Source: Polaribacter sp. Q13
GTDB lineage: Bacteria; Bacteroidota; Bacteroidia; Flavobacteriales; Flavobacteriaceae
Assembly (NCBI RefSeq): GCF_016858305.2
Contig: NZ_CP074436.1
Span: 3,678,001-3,742,000, forward strand
Length of the DNA stretch: 64,000 nucleotides
Direction: 5' to 3'
Below, piece by piece: positions 51,781-61,539 of the stretch. Below the pieces are notes generated by a model. It was given only the letters and a program-made list of their open reading frames with translations, did no database searches and was not told the origin of the DNA. A program made the position numbers and the translations under genes. How positions within the stretch are numbered: position 1 is the first letter of the stretch; each line of letters begins with the position of its first letter.

Positions 51781-52752
51781 ATGTGTAAAATCATTTTATA
51801 TAGTGTTTTAATCGGAATTTTATTCTTGTTTGTTGGTTGCGGAGTTTCTAATACGAACGCAAAAAAGGGGTTTGTGAAATATTTAAAAGAGCATCATAAT
51901 AACAAATATGAAATTCTGACTTTTAAAAGAAATTTTAATGCTGCTAATATGAATCCTAATTTATACTGGGTAGAATTAATGCTAAAAGAAAATTCTAAAA
52001 TTGTAATCAATTTTGAATGGAATGCTAAAGATAAAGCGCTCTATGTGCCTTTTAATTACACAGAGGATAGAAGCATTGAAGCATTAACGAATTATCAAAA
52101 ACAAGAAATTGTACTTAGAGAAGAGTTATACAACGTTTTAGAGAAAGATGTTTTAAGTATGGATGTAAATGTCTTTAATCATGCTATTAGTATTGACTTG
52201 GGAACAGAACCTACATTTGATAAATTTCAATATTTTTCAAATAAAATTTGTACAGTTTTAGATAAATATCCAAATACTTGGACTAGAGAAGCGCATGTAG
52301 AGTTTAAAATTAAAAGAGAGGAAAAAGGTTTTTATGAATTGATTGTAAAACCTACTATGTTTAATGATAGCACAGAATTATATAGATATAAGCAAAATGC
52401 TATTGTTGCAAATAATTATGGATCTGTAAAGGCAGAAAATATAGATTACATTATAAGAAAAGAATTTTCTAAGCCAAAATCTCCTATTTTTTTAAGCAAT
52501 ATTTGGGTCAATCAAAAAGATTTAAATTCTTTTTACATCGCTTTCGAAAAACATGAACCACGAAAAATACAAGAAAGAAATAAGTATTTAACCGAAGGAG
52601 TAGGGATGTATTTAATTGAAATGAGTTATCCTAATTTAAAAAAGAAAACTTTAACCTACTTCGATTACAAAACTACAGATAGAGATGATATTTTTCTTTT
52701 TTTATCTACACAGTTACCACAAGATTACCAATATCTCATAGCAGATTTATAG
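51781..52752 (+). CDS. Lipoprotein of unknown function
   Basis: The ATG at 51781 gives a lipoprotein signal (MCKIILYSVLIGILFLFVGC); an in-frame TTG at 51763 is less likely. About 323 residues, beta-rich with conserved-looking aromatic and charged positions, but no motif that I can name. It lies in a tight co-directional run: 41 bp after the previous gene and 14 bp before the next. Confidence 0.72.
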   Translation: MCKIILYSVLIGILFLFVGCGVSNTNAKKGFVKYLKEHHNNKYEILTFKRNFNAANMNPNLYWVELMLKENSKIVINFEWNAKDKALYVPFNYTEDRSIEALTNYQKQEIVLREELYNVLEKDVLSMDVNVFNHAISIDLGTEPTFDKFQYFSNKICTVLDKYPNTWTREAHVEFKIKREEKGFYELIVKPTMFNDSTELYRYKQNAIVANNYGSVKAENIDYIIRKEFSKPKSPIFLSNIWVNQKDLNSFYIAFEKHEPRKIQERNKYLTEGVGMYLIEMSYPNLKKKTLTYFDYKTTDRDDIFLFLSTQLPQDYQYLIADL

Positions 52753-52766
52753 CACTATTTTTTATC

Positions 52767-53423
52767 ATGAAAAACACACATTATTATAAAGCGTTTGTAG
52801 CCCAAACGCCAGAGGAAATCTTACGATCTGTTTTTAAGAAAGAAGAAGACATTTTAATTGCTATTTCATTTAACAACAGAGGTTATGTAGAAGGCATAAT
52901 TCTAGATTTTAAAGAAGACAATAACCATCAAAAATCGGTTTGTATGCTTTCTCAGCAAGAAGAAGTAACTTTTTTTAACCTGCATACTATTACAATGATT
53001 ACTGTAAAACAACCTAAAAAAATGGTTGTAGAGTTATCTAAAGGAACTATAAGTAGGCCTTTATCATCAGAAAAAGAAGCTGTAACTGTTTTGCAATTAA
53101 AACGTTGGTTGCAAAGAGAAAAAAGTCTACTTGGAAGTCAGATAAAAGAATTCGATATCAATGATATTTCTCTAAGTGAATTAAATAACAGACTAAATAT
53201 TCAAGATGTTTTTGCAGCATTAAAAAGTGCGGTACATCAAATTATAACAGATGAATTAGGTAAAGAAGCTTGGCAAGGTGTTGATACTATTATTTTGCAA
53301 CAAGCAGACAAGTTAGCTCTTAAATATCAAGGAAAAACACTAACCATATCAATAAATATTGATAAAGCTTTACCAGAAAAATTAGCGACTATTTTAGAAG
53401 AAAAATTACTTCAAATATTATAA
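52767..53423 (+). CDS. Unknown two-domain protein
   Basis: 218 residues without a signal peptide. The N-terminal part (about 25-95) is a small beta-rich domain (ILIAISFNNRGYVEGIILDF; EEVTFFNLHTITMITV) that could be Sm/SH3-like. The C-terminal part (about 140-218) is helical with one strand (DKLALKYQGKTLTISINIDK). Unknown family. It is within the M48-peptidase gene run. Confidence 0.7.
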   Translation: MKNTHYYKAFVAQTPEEILRSVFKKEEDILIAISFNNRGYVEGIILDFKEDNNHQKSVCMLSQQEEVTFFNLHTITMITVKQPKKMVVELSKGTISRPLSSEKEAVTVLQLKRWLQREKSLLGSQIKEFDINDISLSELNNRLNIQDVFAALKSAVHQIITDELGKEAWQGVDTIILQQADKLALKYQGKTLTISINIDKALPEKLATILEEKLLQIL

Positions 53424-53461
53424 AGTAAATACAAAATTAATAAAATTAAAACAATACAATT

Positions 53462-54637
53462 ATGGGACTTAAAGAAAAAAGAATTATCCAAGCATTTCAA
53501 AAAGAATTATTTCCAGCGTTAGAAACAGAAATTAATACGGCAGCAGGTTTTACCGTTCCATTAAATATTTCTTGGAACACTTTAATGGAAGATCGATTTT
53601 CTCATTTATATAATGATACGTTTCCTAAAATCTATTTTCAACCATTAATAGAAGCTTTTAAAGCTATTTGTGTTGATGATATGGGGATTGAACTTTTAAA
53701 AGCCGGATTAAAAGAAGTTGTTATCGTTAATGAAAACGACGAACATAATTTAGACCGTGCAATTACTTTTGAAGAAGGTGTTTTAAAAATTGATCACAGC
53801 CCTGTTATGAATGCCGATAATGTAGATCGTAGAACTGCTCGAATTATTTATTTATTAGAAGAAAAGTTAGAAGAATTTGCAGAAGGAACCCCAGAAGCAG
53901 CAACAGCTGAAACGGCAACATCTGAAACAGAAAACAAACAAGCAACCACAGATGAACAAGAAAATAAAGTAACTATTGAAGAATTGTACAATCAATCGTT
54001 TGTAATTTCTACCGAAAAACAAGAGGTTTTTGGAGAAATGGTAGAAGGTTTAGGTTGGACTTGTGATATCTTAGAAGGTAAATTAACGTATGGAGACGAT
54101 AAAGTTTTTGATATTCAAGTTTTAGGTACTTATTCAGAAAATGAAAAAAGTTGGCTATGGGCTTGGGGAAATACACAAAGTGGTATTCCAGAAAAGTTTT
54201 TACAAACTGCTCTAGCGGCAAAAACGATAGGGGAAGCTTATCAAATTGAAGATTTTACAACATCTAAAAGAGAATTTAGTTCAGATCCTGGAGTTTATTT
54301 TTCTACAATTATTTCTGCAATGGCAAAAGAAAGCTGTTATGTGCCATTAACTTTTAAAGGCTTAACTGTTTATGTTACCATTACATCTGCCGAAGCAGAT
54401 AGTAAAGCTAGAACAGCACCTGCTTTAATATGCTCTCATTTTACAAAGGTTGCTGCAAACTATACGTTTCCTCATAAATACAGTTTGTACTTTTATTTAA
54501 AAGGAAAAGGGTATGAAGTAGAATTACCAGGTAACAATATTGTTGCTAAAAAAGGGGATGATCAAATTTTAGGGATTTTCGATTTAAAAGGAAGGTTAAT
54601 GAAAATTTCTAATTCAAAAATAACAGTTAAAGCCTAA
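53462..54637 (+). CDS. Fusion protein: paralogous N-terminal domain plus C-terminal DUF6882-like domain
   Basis: 391 residues. Residues 1-135 are paralogous to the 136-residue protein at 51329. A Thr/Glu/Ala-rich linker (about 138-172) leads to a second domain (about 175-391) with CDILEGKLTYGDDKVFDIQV, a WLWAWGN motif and SHFTKVAANYTFPHKYSLYF. The WLWAWGN region resembles the DUF6882-type proteins I recall; not verified. No signal peptide. It lies 8 bp before the M48 peptidase gene. Confidence 0.72.
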   Translation: MGLKEKRIIQAFQKELFPALETEINTAAGFTVPLNISWNTLMEDRFSHLYNDTFPKIYFQPLIEAFKAICVDDMGIELLKAGLKEVVIVNENDEHNLDRAITFEEGVLKIDHSPVMNADNVDRRTARIIYLLEEKLEEFAEGTPEAATAETATSETENKQATTDEQENKVTIEELYNQSFVISTEKQEVFGEMVEGLGWTCDILEGKLTYGDDKVFDIQVLGTYSENEKSWLWAWGNTQSGIPEKFLQTALAAKTIGEAYQIEDFTTSKREFSSDPGVYFSTIISAMAKESCYVPLTFKGLTVYVTITSAEADSKARTAPALICSHFTKVAANYTFPHKYSLYFYLKGKGYEVELPGNNIVAKKGDDQILGIFDLKGRLMKISNSKITVKA

Positions 54638-54644
54638 AAATATT

Positions 54645-56135
54645 ATGTCATATATAGCACATACACTTTCAGAATTAGAAAAAGAACATCAAGCGGCTTT
54701 AAATACAGCGCAAGAAAAGATGTTAACCGATTTAAATGATGCACAAGCATCAGGAAATTTCGATAAAATACAAGAAGCTAGTATTGTTTTTCAAAATTTA
54801 ACAACAGAATTAGCAGCAGAATATACGAAACGTATAGAAGAGATAAATGCTTTAAATCATAAAGCAGAAGCAGAAACTGTAGAAGGAATCTATACAAATA
54901 ATAGGGCTGATATCGACTTAAACTTATTAGTTTATGATGGCGATAGAGATTATGTTATTGCTTTTCAACAAGACGATTTAATACAAAAAACGTTAGAAAA
55001 AGTAAATAAGAATAGTGGTAAATTTAAGTCTAGAAAGCATTTGTTAAAATCTAGTTTAAGGTTAACAAAAACCTTAGCGCCAATGCTTCATGAAATAGGA
55101 GAGCATTGTAAAAAAACGTTAATGCTTAAAGCAGATATTGAGTTTTTTGTGTACCAAGGAGATACTTTTAACGCTTCTTGTTATCCGCCAGACGATAATA
55201 AATTATACATTATTTTATCATCCGGAATTTTAGAACGTTTCTCTAAAGAAGAATTAACTTTTGTAGTTGGTCATGAAATAGGACATGTGCTTTTTGAACA
55301 TTTCGATTATCCTGTAAGACAAATTTTAGATACTGGTGAAAATGATTTAGCTCCAATTCACGCAATGAAATTATATGCTTGGAACAGAAATGCAGAAATT
55401 AGTGCTGATAGAGCAGGCTTGTTATGTTGTCAAAATTTTGAAGCTGTAGGGCGTACTTTCTTTAAATTATCATCTGGTGTAACCACAGATTCTTTAGATT
55501 TTCAACTAAATGCCTACATAGAACAATTTGTAGATTTAGAAGAAGTTTTGAATGATTCTAATTTAGATCCTTCAGACTGGTATAGCACTCATCCTTTCAG
55601 TCCGTTAAGAATTAAAGCTTTAGAACTTTTTAATAAAAGTGAAACGTATGCTGCTTTTAATACATCTGTTTCAGGTGAAATTACAGAAGAGGCTATGGAG
55701 GTTGAAATTAAAAGAATTATGTCTTTAATGGAACCGGAAAATTTAGAGGATGAAAGCGAACATTCAGAGAAAATACAACGTTTAATGTTTTTAGGAGGCT
55801 ATTTAATTTCCAATGCAGATGGTGTTGTAGATGATTCTGAAATACAAGCCTTAAGCAGTATTGTGGCTCCCAAAGTTTTTGCCAACTGCATGATGACCAT
55901 AAAAGGGCTTACAGAAGATGAAATGATTAGCGAAGTACAACAACTTACCAAAGATTTAGATGTTGTGTTGTCTGTAATGCAAAAGCTAAATATTTTAAGA
56001 GATTTATCTATTATTTCTTATGCCGATGGAGAAATAGATGATAGCGAAGTAAATGTTTTGTACAACTTAGCAAGGCTTTTATATATCAATACAGATTTTA
56101 TAGATCGTGTTATTGGTGATGCGCAAGGAGTTTAA
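54645..56135 (+). CDS. M48 metallopeptidase fused to a TerB-like domain
   Basis: 496 residues without signal or transmembrane segments, so cytoplasmic. Helical coiled N-terminus (1-80); zincin core with HEIGH (210-214) and third ligand Glu in NAEISADRAG (about 253); STHPFSPLR. The C-terminal 120 residues hold a TerB/tellurite-like helical domain with two DGxxDxSE loops (SNADGVVDDSEIQ; SYADGEIDDSEVN), which may bind metal or calcium. The combination of soluble M48 and TerB is unusual. It ends the run with a terminator at 56191. Confidence 0.88.
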   Translation: MSYIAHTLSELEKEHQAALNTAQEKMLTDLNDAQASGNFDKIQEASIVFQNLTTELAAEYTKRIEEINALNHKAEAETVEGIYTNNRADIDLNLLVYDGDRDYVIAFQQDDLIQKTLEKVNKNSGKFKSRKHLLKSSLRLTKTLAPMLHEIGEHCKKTLMLKADIEFFVYQGDTFNASCYPPDDNKLYIILSSGILERFSKEELTFVVGHEIGHVLFEHFDYPVRQILDTGENDLAPIHAMKLYAWNRNAEISADRAGLLCCQNFEAVGRTFFKLSSGVTTDSLDFQLNAYIEQFVDLEEVLNDSNLDPSDWYSTHPFSPLRIKALELFNKSETYAAFNTSVSGEITEEAMEVEIKRIMSLMEPENLEDESEHSEKIQRLMFLGGYLISNADGVVDDSEIQALSSIVAPKVFANCMMTIKGLTEDEMISEVQQLTKDLDVVLSVMQKLNILRDLSIISYADGEIDDSEVNVLYNLARLLYINTDFIDRVIGDAQGV

Positions 56136-56162
56136 AAAGTAATTTTAAAATACTGTTTAAGA

Positions 56163-56227
56163 GTTGGGGGATTCTTACTACAGTTAATTAGAAAGGTGGT
56201 AATTTTATATTGCTGCCTTTTTTTAAA
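56163..56227 (+). terminator. Terminator of the 51329-56135 run, with GTTGGGGGA motif
   Basis: GTTGGGGGA (56163-56171) stands 20 nt before the hairpin AAAGGTGGTAA / TTGCTGCCTTT (56192-56220, with G-U pairs), which has a long U run. The same GTTGGGGGA-hairpin order is at 22987-23047. It is the end of the M48 gene's transcript. Confidence 0.75.
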
Positions 56228-56312
56228 ACTCTAAACATTCTAAAACTTCTAGTTTTGGTAATCTTTTCGAACACACTATTAACAAAAATGGTAGATTTAT
56301 TTAAATCAAAAA

Positions 56313-56345
56313 AAATCCGCATATAATTTATGCGGATTTTTATTT
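56313..56345 (-). terminator. Terminator of the mutase gene
   Basis: AAATCCGCATA pairs with TATGCGGATTT; on the minus strand it is followed by eight U residues, about 20 bp after the mutase stop. Strong. Confidence 0.85.
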
Positions 56346-56363
56346 TTATAAAGAAATTACCTT

Positions 56364-59300
56364 CTACATATTTCTTCTATACTGTCCGCCAACTTTAAAC
56401 AACGCTTCCGTAATTTGTCCTAAAGAACACACTTTGGTAGCTTCCATTAATTTATCAAATAAATTTTCATTTTTAATTGCTGCTTCTTGTAAAATTGCAA
56501 TTTGCTGTTCAACTTTCTTCGGATTTATTTTGTTGAGGTTTTCTTTCGTTTTAATTTGATGTTGCTTTTCTGTTTCCGTTGCTCTAATAATTTCTGCTGG
56601 CTGAACTGTTGGAGATCCTTTAGAACTTAAAAAAGTATTTACACCAATAATAGGGAATGCTCCATTGTGCTTTAAAGTCTCATAGTACAAACTTTCTTCC
56701 TGTATTTTAGAACGCTGATACATGGTTTCCATAGCGCCTAAAACGCCACCACGTTCTGTAATTCTATCAAATTCTTCTAAAACTGCAGCTTCTACTAAAT
56801 CGGTCAATTCTTCAATAATAAATGCACCTTGTATTGGGTTTTCATTCTTTGTTAAACCTAATTCTTTATTGATAATTAATTGAATTGCCATCGCTCTTCT
56901 TACGGATTCTTCAGTCGGCGTTGTAATGGCTTCATCATAGGCGTTTGTGTGTAGAGAATTACAATTATCATTAATGGCATACAATGCTTGTAATGTTGTT
57001 CTAATATCATTAAAATCAATTTCTTGTGCGTGTAAAGAACGACCAGAAGTCTGAATATGATACTTTAACATTTGAGCTCTTGGGTTTGCGCCGTATTTGT
57101 TTTTCATGGCTTTTGCCCAAATTTTACGCGCAACTCTTCCTATTACAGAATATTCAGGGTCAATTCCGTTAGAGAAAAAGAAAGATAAATTGGGGCCGAA
57201 TTTATTAATATCCATTCCTCTACTTAAATAATATTCTACATAGGTAAATCCGTTAGACAATGTCAACGCCAATTGCGTAATTGGGTTTGCACCGGCTTCT
57301 GCAATATGATATCCAGATATAGAAACCGAATAAAAATTTCTCACTTGTTTTTCAATAAAATATTCTTGTACGTCACCCATTAATCGCAACGCAAATTCTG
57401 TAGAAAAAATACACGTATTCTGTGCTTGATCTTCTTTTAAAATATCTGCCTGTACCGTTCCTCTAACTTGAGTTAATGTGTCTTTTTTTATTTGTTGATA
57501 AACCTCAGAAGGTAAAATCAAATCTCCGGTTAAACCTAAAAGCATTAAACCTAAACCATTATTTCCTTCAGGTAATTCACCTTGGTATTTTGGTCTTTCT
57601 AAACCTTTTAAATCATAAAATTCTATAAAAGTAGCTTCAACTTGTGTTTCTAATTTGTTTTCGATAATGTATTTCTCGCAATTTTGATCAATCGCAGCAT
57701 TCATAAAAAAACCTAACAACATTGGTGCTGGTCCATTGATGGTCATAGAAACAGAAGTCATATGATGACTTAAATCAAAACCAGAATATAATTTTTTTGC
57801 ATCGTCTAAACAACAAATTGAAACGCCTGCATTACCAATTTTTCCATAAACATCAGGTCTTTTCCCTGGATCATTTCCATATAAGGTAACCGAATCAAAA
57901 GCTGTAGAAAGGCGTTTTGCATCCATTCCTAAACTTACGTAATGAAATCTTCTGTTTGTTCTTTCTGGACCACCTTCACCAGCAAACATTCTTGTTGGGT
58001 CTTCACCAGTTCTTTTAAACGGATATAATCCTGCGGTGTAAGGGAATTCTCCCGGAACATTTTCTTGTAAATTCCAACGTAATAAATCTCCCCAAGCTTT
58101 GTATTTGGGTAAAGCTATTTTAGGAATTTGAGTGTGCGAAAGTGATTCACTATGCGTTTCTATATTAATTTCTTTATCACGTACTTTAAACGTATAAATT
58201 GCGTTTTTATATTTCTGAACTTTCTCATCCCAGTTTAAGATAATTTCCCAATTTAAAGGATGGAGGTTTAGTTTTACTTTTTCGAATTGGTTCAGCAATA
58301 ATTTTAAGAAGAATGCTTGAGATTCCTCGTCAGTCGTTCCTCCTTCTGTCGGAATGACATTGGACTTGTCATTCTGAACTTGTTTTAGGATCTCGTCGCT
58401 ATTTAGTCCTGTTTTAGTAAGAAGAGATTGCTTCGTTCCTCGCAATGACGTATTATTTTCTGTAATAGATAATATCGTTTGATAAATTCCATATAATTTT
58501 TGAGCAACCACAACCTGTTTATCAACATTTAAATCATACGTTCTATTGCTTTCTGCTATTTCAGATAAATACCGAACTCTAGCAGGCGGAATTACAAAGA
58601 TTTTTTCAGACATTTCTGTGGTAATTTCCATGCTCGACTTTAAATCTACGCCAGTTTTTTCAACCAACTTGTCCATAATACTTTTGTATAAAGTATTCAT
58701 TCCTGGATCGTTAAATTGAGAAGCAATCGTTCCATAAACAGGTAAATCATCTTGGTGAATGTGCCAAAGATTGTTGTTACGCATGTACTGTTTTTTCACA
58801 TCTCTAACAGCATCTAAAGCACCACGTTTATCAAACTTATTAATGGCAACTAAATCCGCATAATCTAGCATATCAATCTTTTCTAATTGCGTTGCAGCGC
58901 CAAATTCCGGAGTCATTACATACAAAGAAGTATCAGAATGTTCTGTTATTTCGGTGTCAGATTGTCCAATTCCGGAAGTTTCTAAAATAATTAAATCGAA
59001 TTCAGCAGCTTTTAAAACGTCAATAGCTTCGTTTACATTTTTTGATAAAGCCAAATTAGATTGTCTTGTAGCTAAAGAACGCATATAAACACGAGAATTA
59101 TTTATAGAATTCATTCTAATTCTATCTCCTAAAAGTGCGCCTCCTGTTTTTCTTTTTGATGGATCAACAGAAATGATTCCGATTGTTTTCTCTGGAAAAT
59201 CAATTAAAAATCGACGGACTAATTCGTCAACTAAACTAGATTTTCCTGCTCCACCAGTTCCAGTAATTCCTAGCACGGGAGAAGAGGCCTCTCCCGACTT

Positions 59301-59966
59301 CCCTGAAGGGGAGGAGTTCCAATCTTTGTTGAAAATTTTTGTAAAATCTGTGTGGTTATTTTCTGCAAGAGAAATTAACCTTGCAATTGTATTTACGTCT
59401 TTGTTTTTTAAGTTTTCTAAAACTTTGTCGCTTCCCATTCCTAGTAACCAAGAACCATCCTCATTACAAATTTTTTCAACATTTTTTAAGTCAGATTGGA
59501 GTTCCTTCCCTTTGGGAAGGTTAGGATGGGCTTCTTCTGTTTTTTGCACTAAATCATTTATCATTCCTTGCAAACCTAATGCTCTACCATCATCTGGAGA
59601 ATAGATTTTTGTAATTCCGTAATCCATTAATTCCTTTATTTCTTTAGGAAGAATTACACCGCCACCACCTCCAAAAATTTTAATAGGTCCAGCTCCTTTT
59701 TCGTGCAATAAATCAAACATGTATTTAAAATACTCATTATGTCCGCCTTGGTAAGATGTAATTGCAATAGCATTTACATCTTCTTGAATGGCACAGTTTA
59801 CCACCTCTTCTACAGATCTGTCATGACCTAAATGAATAACTTCCACGCCAGTGGCTTGAATAATTCTACGCATAATATTTATAGAAGCATCATGTCCGTC
59901 AAAAAGAGCAGCAGCAGTTACAATACGTACTTTGTGTTTTGGTTTGTATGGTAGAATTTGTTTCAT
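56364..59966 (-). CDS. icmF: Fused B12-dependent acyl-CoA mutase, IcmF type
   Basis: 1200 residues in the IcmF order. B12-binding domain (1-135; [10 protein letters not shown] with the DxHxxG-type His, [14 protein letters not shown]). Then a MeaB/ArgK-like G-protein chaperone (about 230-490; P-loop [12 protein letters not shown] at 233-244). Then a linker (about 495-570) and the mutase barrel (about 590-1190; [20 protein letters not shown]). In [15 protein letters not shown], Gln849 aligns with Arg207 of methylmalonyl-CoA mutase, where isobutyryl-CoA mutases have Gln. So it probably interconverts isobutyryl- and butyryl-CoA (or relatives). Three linkers contain translated dispersed repeats (about 143-157, 214-230 and 506-550). 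Confidence 0.9.
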   Translation of the reverse strand: MKQILPYKPKHKVRIVTAAALFDGHDASINIMRRIIQATGVEVIHLGHDRSVEEVVNCAIQEDVNAIAITSYQGGHNEYFKYMFDLLHEKGAGPIKIFGGGGGVILPKEIKELMDYGITKIYSPDDGRALGLQGMINDLVQKTEEAHPNLPKGKELQSDLKNVEKICNEDGSWLLGMGSDKVLENLKNKDVNTIARLISLAENNHTDFTKIFNKDWNSSPSGKSGEASSPVLGITGTGGAGKSSLVDELVRRFLIDFPEKTIGIISVDPSKRKTGGALLGDRIRMNSINNSRVYMRSLATRQSNLALSKNVNEAIDVLKAAEFDLIILETSGIGQSDTEITEHSDTSLYVMTPEFGAATQLEKIDMLDYADLVAINKFDKRGALDAVRDVKKQYMRNNNLWHIHQDDLPVYGTIASQFNDPGMNTLYKSIMDKLVEKTGVDLKSSMEITTEMSEKIFVIPPARVRYLSEIAESNRTYDLNVDKQVVVAQKLYGIYQTILSITENNTSLRGTKQSLLTKTGLNSDEILKQVQNDKSNVIPTEGGTTDEESQAFFLKLLLNQFEKVKLNLHPLNWEIILNWDEKVQKYKNAIYTFKVRDKEINIETHSESLSHTQIPKIALPKYKAWGDLLRWNLQENVPGEFPYTAGLYPFKRTGEDPTRMFAGEGGPERTNRRFHYVSLGMDAKRLSTAFDSVTLYGNDPGKRPDVYGKIGNAGVSICCLDDAKKLYSGFDLSHHMTSVSMTINGPAPMLLGFFMNAAIDQNCEKYIIENKLETQVEATFIEFYDLKGLERPKYQGELPEGNNGLGLMLLGLTGDLILPSEVYQQIKKDTLTQVRGTVQADILKEDQAQNTCIFSTEFALRLMGDVQEYFIEKQVRNFYSVSISGYHIAEAGANPITQLALTLSNGFTYVEYYLSRGMDINKFGPNLSFFFSNGIDPEYSVIGRVARKIWAKAMKNKYGANPRAQMLKYHIQTSGRSLHAQEIDFNDIRTTLQALYAINDNCNSLHTNAYDEAITTPTEESVRRAMAIQLIINKELGLTKNENPIQGAFIIEELTDLVEAAVLEEFDRITERGGVLGAMETMYQRSKIQEESLYYETLKHNGAFPIIGVNTFLSSKGSPTVQPAEIIRATETEKQHQIKTKENLNKINPKKVEQQIAILQEAAIKNENLFDKLMEATKVCSLGQITEALFKVGGQYRRNM
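58319..58450. repeat. In-frame block of three dispersed repeats inside the mutase linker
   Basis: Three units: GAGATTCCTCGTC...TCGGAATGACA (58319-58358); CTTGTCATTCTGAACTTG and TTTTAGGATCTC (58366-58394); and GAGATTGCTTCGTTCCTCGC, AATGACG (58423-58450). Words shared with 21277-21308, 32781-32817 and 47590-47654. They encode about residues 506-550, including SLRGTKQSL and [10 protein letters not shown], the usual translations of these repeats. Confidence 0.85.
59276..59322. repeat. In-frame repeat just before the mutase P-loop
   Basis: GGGAGAAGAGGCCTCTCCC forms a hairpin and TTCCCTGAAGGGGAGG follows. It encodes [14 protein letters not shown] (about 217-230), directly before the P-loop at 233. 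Confidence 0.7.
59495..59535. repeat. In-frame repeat after the mutase B12 domain
   Basis: GGAGTTCCTTCCCTTTGGGA and AGGTTAGGATGGG are the wording of a GC-rich flavobacterial dispersed repeat. It encodes [12 protein letters not shown] (about 145-156), between the B12-binding domain and the helical lead-in to the G domain. Confidence 0.75.
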
Positions 59967-60028
59967 TCGTAATATTTGTATAGAATTAGTACTGCAATTT
60001 AGTGAATTATTAAAAAAGATGTAAGTTT

Positions 60029-60826
60029 TTAGTTTTTTATTGATTTTTTGATAATTTCCGGATTAATTCCATTTACATAATTTTTAATAACATTTAATTC
60101 TTTGGCGTAAGAATAACCTTTAAAACCGTTAATGTCTTTTAGTTTGATGTTGGCATTGTAAAACTTTACATATAATGATGAAAGCGGAAGGTAAGTCCAA
60201 TGCCATTTTTCTTCACTATACCCCGTTCTTCCATTTTCTTTGGAAGTATACACTTGATAAAAACCATATTTTTGAGCATTTTTAAGCAACCAATTATATT
60301 CTTTTAGCCCTTTTCCTTTTGTAAAATAAGAATTATTAAGGTTGTTGATATCAATATCGGTTCCCCAATGATGACGAGAAGTAGAAGGCATAGAACTAAA
60401 TTCTAAAATCTTTTTTGCTCTTTTTAAAGGAGGAATGTTTTTATATTTTTCATTCCATTTATAATCCCAAATACGTTTTTGGTATTCAAAATTTCTAGTT
60501 CCTGATATTATTTTTAAGGAAACTCCATCTTTTAGAGCAGCATCATTCATTTGTAAAAAAGCAGTCAATACTTCTTTTCGTACATAGATGTTTTTTGATG
60601 CGTTTTCTTTAGGAACCATAGCAAAGTCTATATTTTTAGAATAATCAAATTTTCCCAATACATAATTTGAATTTAGGTATTTTGGAAATTTCAATATTGA
60701 GGCTTTTTTCTTTGAAACGTCAACCGTTTGTATGGCTATTTTCTTTGGTGCTGGCTTGCAGCCATTAAAACATCCGAAGAAAAAAAACACAACAGTTAGT
60801 TTTATAAGTATTTTATAAATGCCCAA
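60029..60826 (-). CDS. D-Ala-D-Ala carboxypeptidase-like M15B peptidase, lipoprotein
   Basis: 265 residues from a TTG (no ATG is available; a stop lies just upstream). Lipoprotein-like start with Cys19/Cys23 (GCFNGC). VanY-type motifs: [17 protein letters not shown], then [11 protein letters not shown] (His152 and Asp159 zinc ligands) and [11 protein letters not shown] (Glu206 catalytic, His209 third ligand). It trims peptidoglycan stem peptides in the periplasm in known members. It overlaps the upstream HExxH gene by 25 bp. Confidence 0.88.
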   Translation of the reverse strand: MGIYKILIKLTVVFFFFGCFNGCKPAPKKIAIQTVDVSKKKASILKFPKYLNSNYVLGKFDYSKNIDFAMVPKENASKNIYVRKEVLTAFLQMNDAALKDGVSLKIISGTRNFEYQKRIWDYKWNEKYKNIPPLKRAKKILEFSSMPSTSRHHWGTDIDINNLNNSYFTKGKGLKEYNWLLKNAQKYGFYQVYTSKENGRTGYSEEKWHWTYLPLSSLYVKFYNANIKLKDINGFKGYSYAKELNVIKNYVNGINPEIIKKSIKN

Positions 60827-61125
60827 AATTTTCTATTTTTTATGTAGTTAAAATTATTTTCATTTTGATAAGCTTCACGTTCTAAACTTAAATTTTTATA
60901 GGCAAGATATCCATTTTTATGTTTTAAAAATTTAAAAATCCATTCTAAACTATAAAAAATATAGAAGAATATGAGTAACAATTCAGCTTGTTGTTTTAAA
61001 TGTATTTTTTCATGATTTACCAAAACTTTATCGTTTTTTAAATCTTCCTTTTTTAGAAAAATAAAAGGAAATAAGGTGATGCCTACAAAACCTTTTGGTA
61101 TTAGAAATTTAGCAATTAAAATCAT
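60802..61125 (-). CDS. Small membrane protein with HExxH motif
   Basis: 107 residues with two hydrophobic stretches (about 9-24 and 49-64) around NHEKIHLKQQAELL (His38, Glu39, His42), a zincin-type HExxH, and an EREAYQNE stretch downstream that could give the third ligand. It is far shorter than M48 or M56 peptidases but like the small putative metallopeptidases annotated as hypothetical in Flavobacteriia. It overlaps the M15 peptidase gene by 25 bp, so both probably act on the envelope. Confidence 0.65.
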   Translation of the reverse strand: MILIAKFLIPKGFVGITLFPFIFLKKEDLKNDKVLVNHEKIHLKQQAELLLIFFYIFYSLEWIFKFLKHKNGYLAYKNLSLEREAYQNENNFNYIKNRKFWAFIKYL

Positions 61126-61539
61126 TTATTAAAGTTAAACAATAATCATAACAAAATAAATATATTTGTGTAAACTTCTTTTTAAAAGATGATTAAAGAA
61201 AAAGTCTTTATTTAGTTTTATAATTGTCAATCAAACATAGAAGCATCAATAGATTTTAAAAGCGGTGTGTTTTATTTGTTATACGATTCATGTTGCTTGT
61301 TAATTAGAGTTTTACGAGTGGTTTGGCATGTTTATTGCTTGTAATAAGAAGTGTAGAAGCATTTATAAATTACATTTTTAGAAAGTAAACAATGTAGTTT
61401 TAAGAAGATGTTTGACAAATAATAAGGTAATCTTGTAAACCTTTTGAAATGTAATATAAGTTGTAAAATATTTATTTGTTACGCTTCTTAATTTAGTAGA
61501 TGATGCCATAATCGATTCAATAATTTAAAAACACATCTC
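61126..61539. other. 414-bp intergenic region
   Basis: No gene, repeat or clear promoter seen; AT-rich, divergent between the HExxH gene and the DUF4136 lipoprotein gene. Confidence 0.5.

Noticed and set aside
59173-59604. 143-codon plus-strand frame opposite the mutase
   Set aside because: Antisense of the mutase G domain and its GC-rich repeats; Ser/Pro-rich shadow.
59967-60028. Cobalamin riboswitch upstream of the B12-dependent mutase
   Set aside because: Only 62 bp separate it from the next gene and no B12-box-like sequence is visible.
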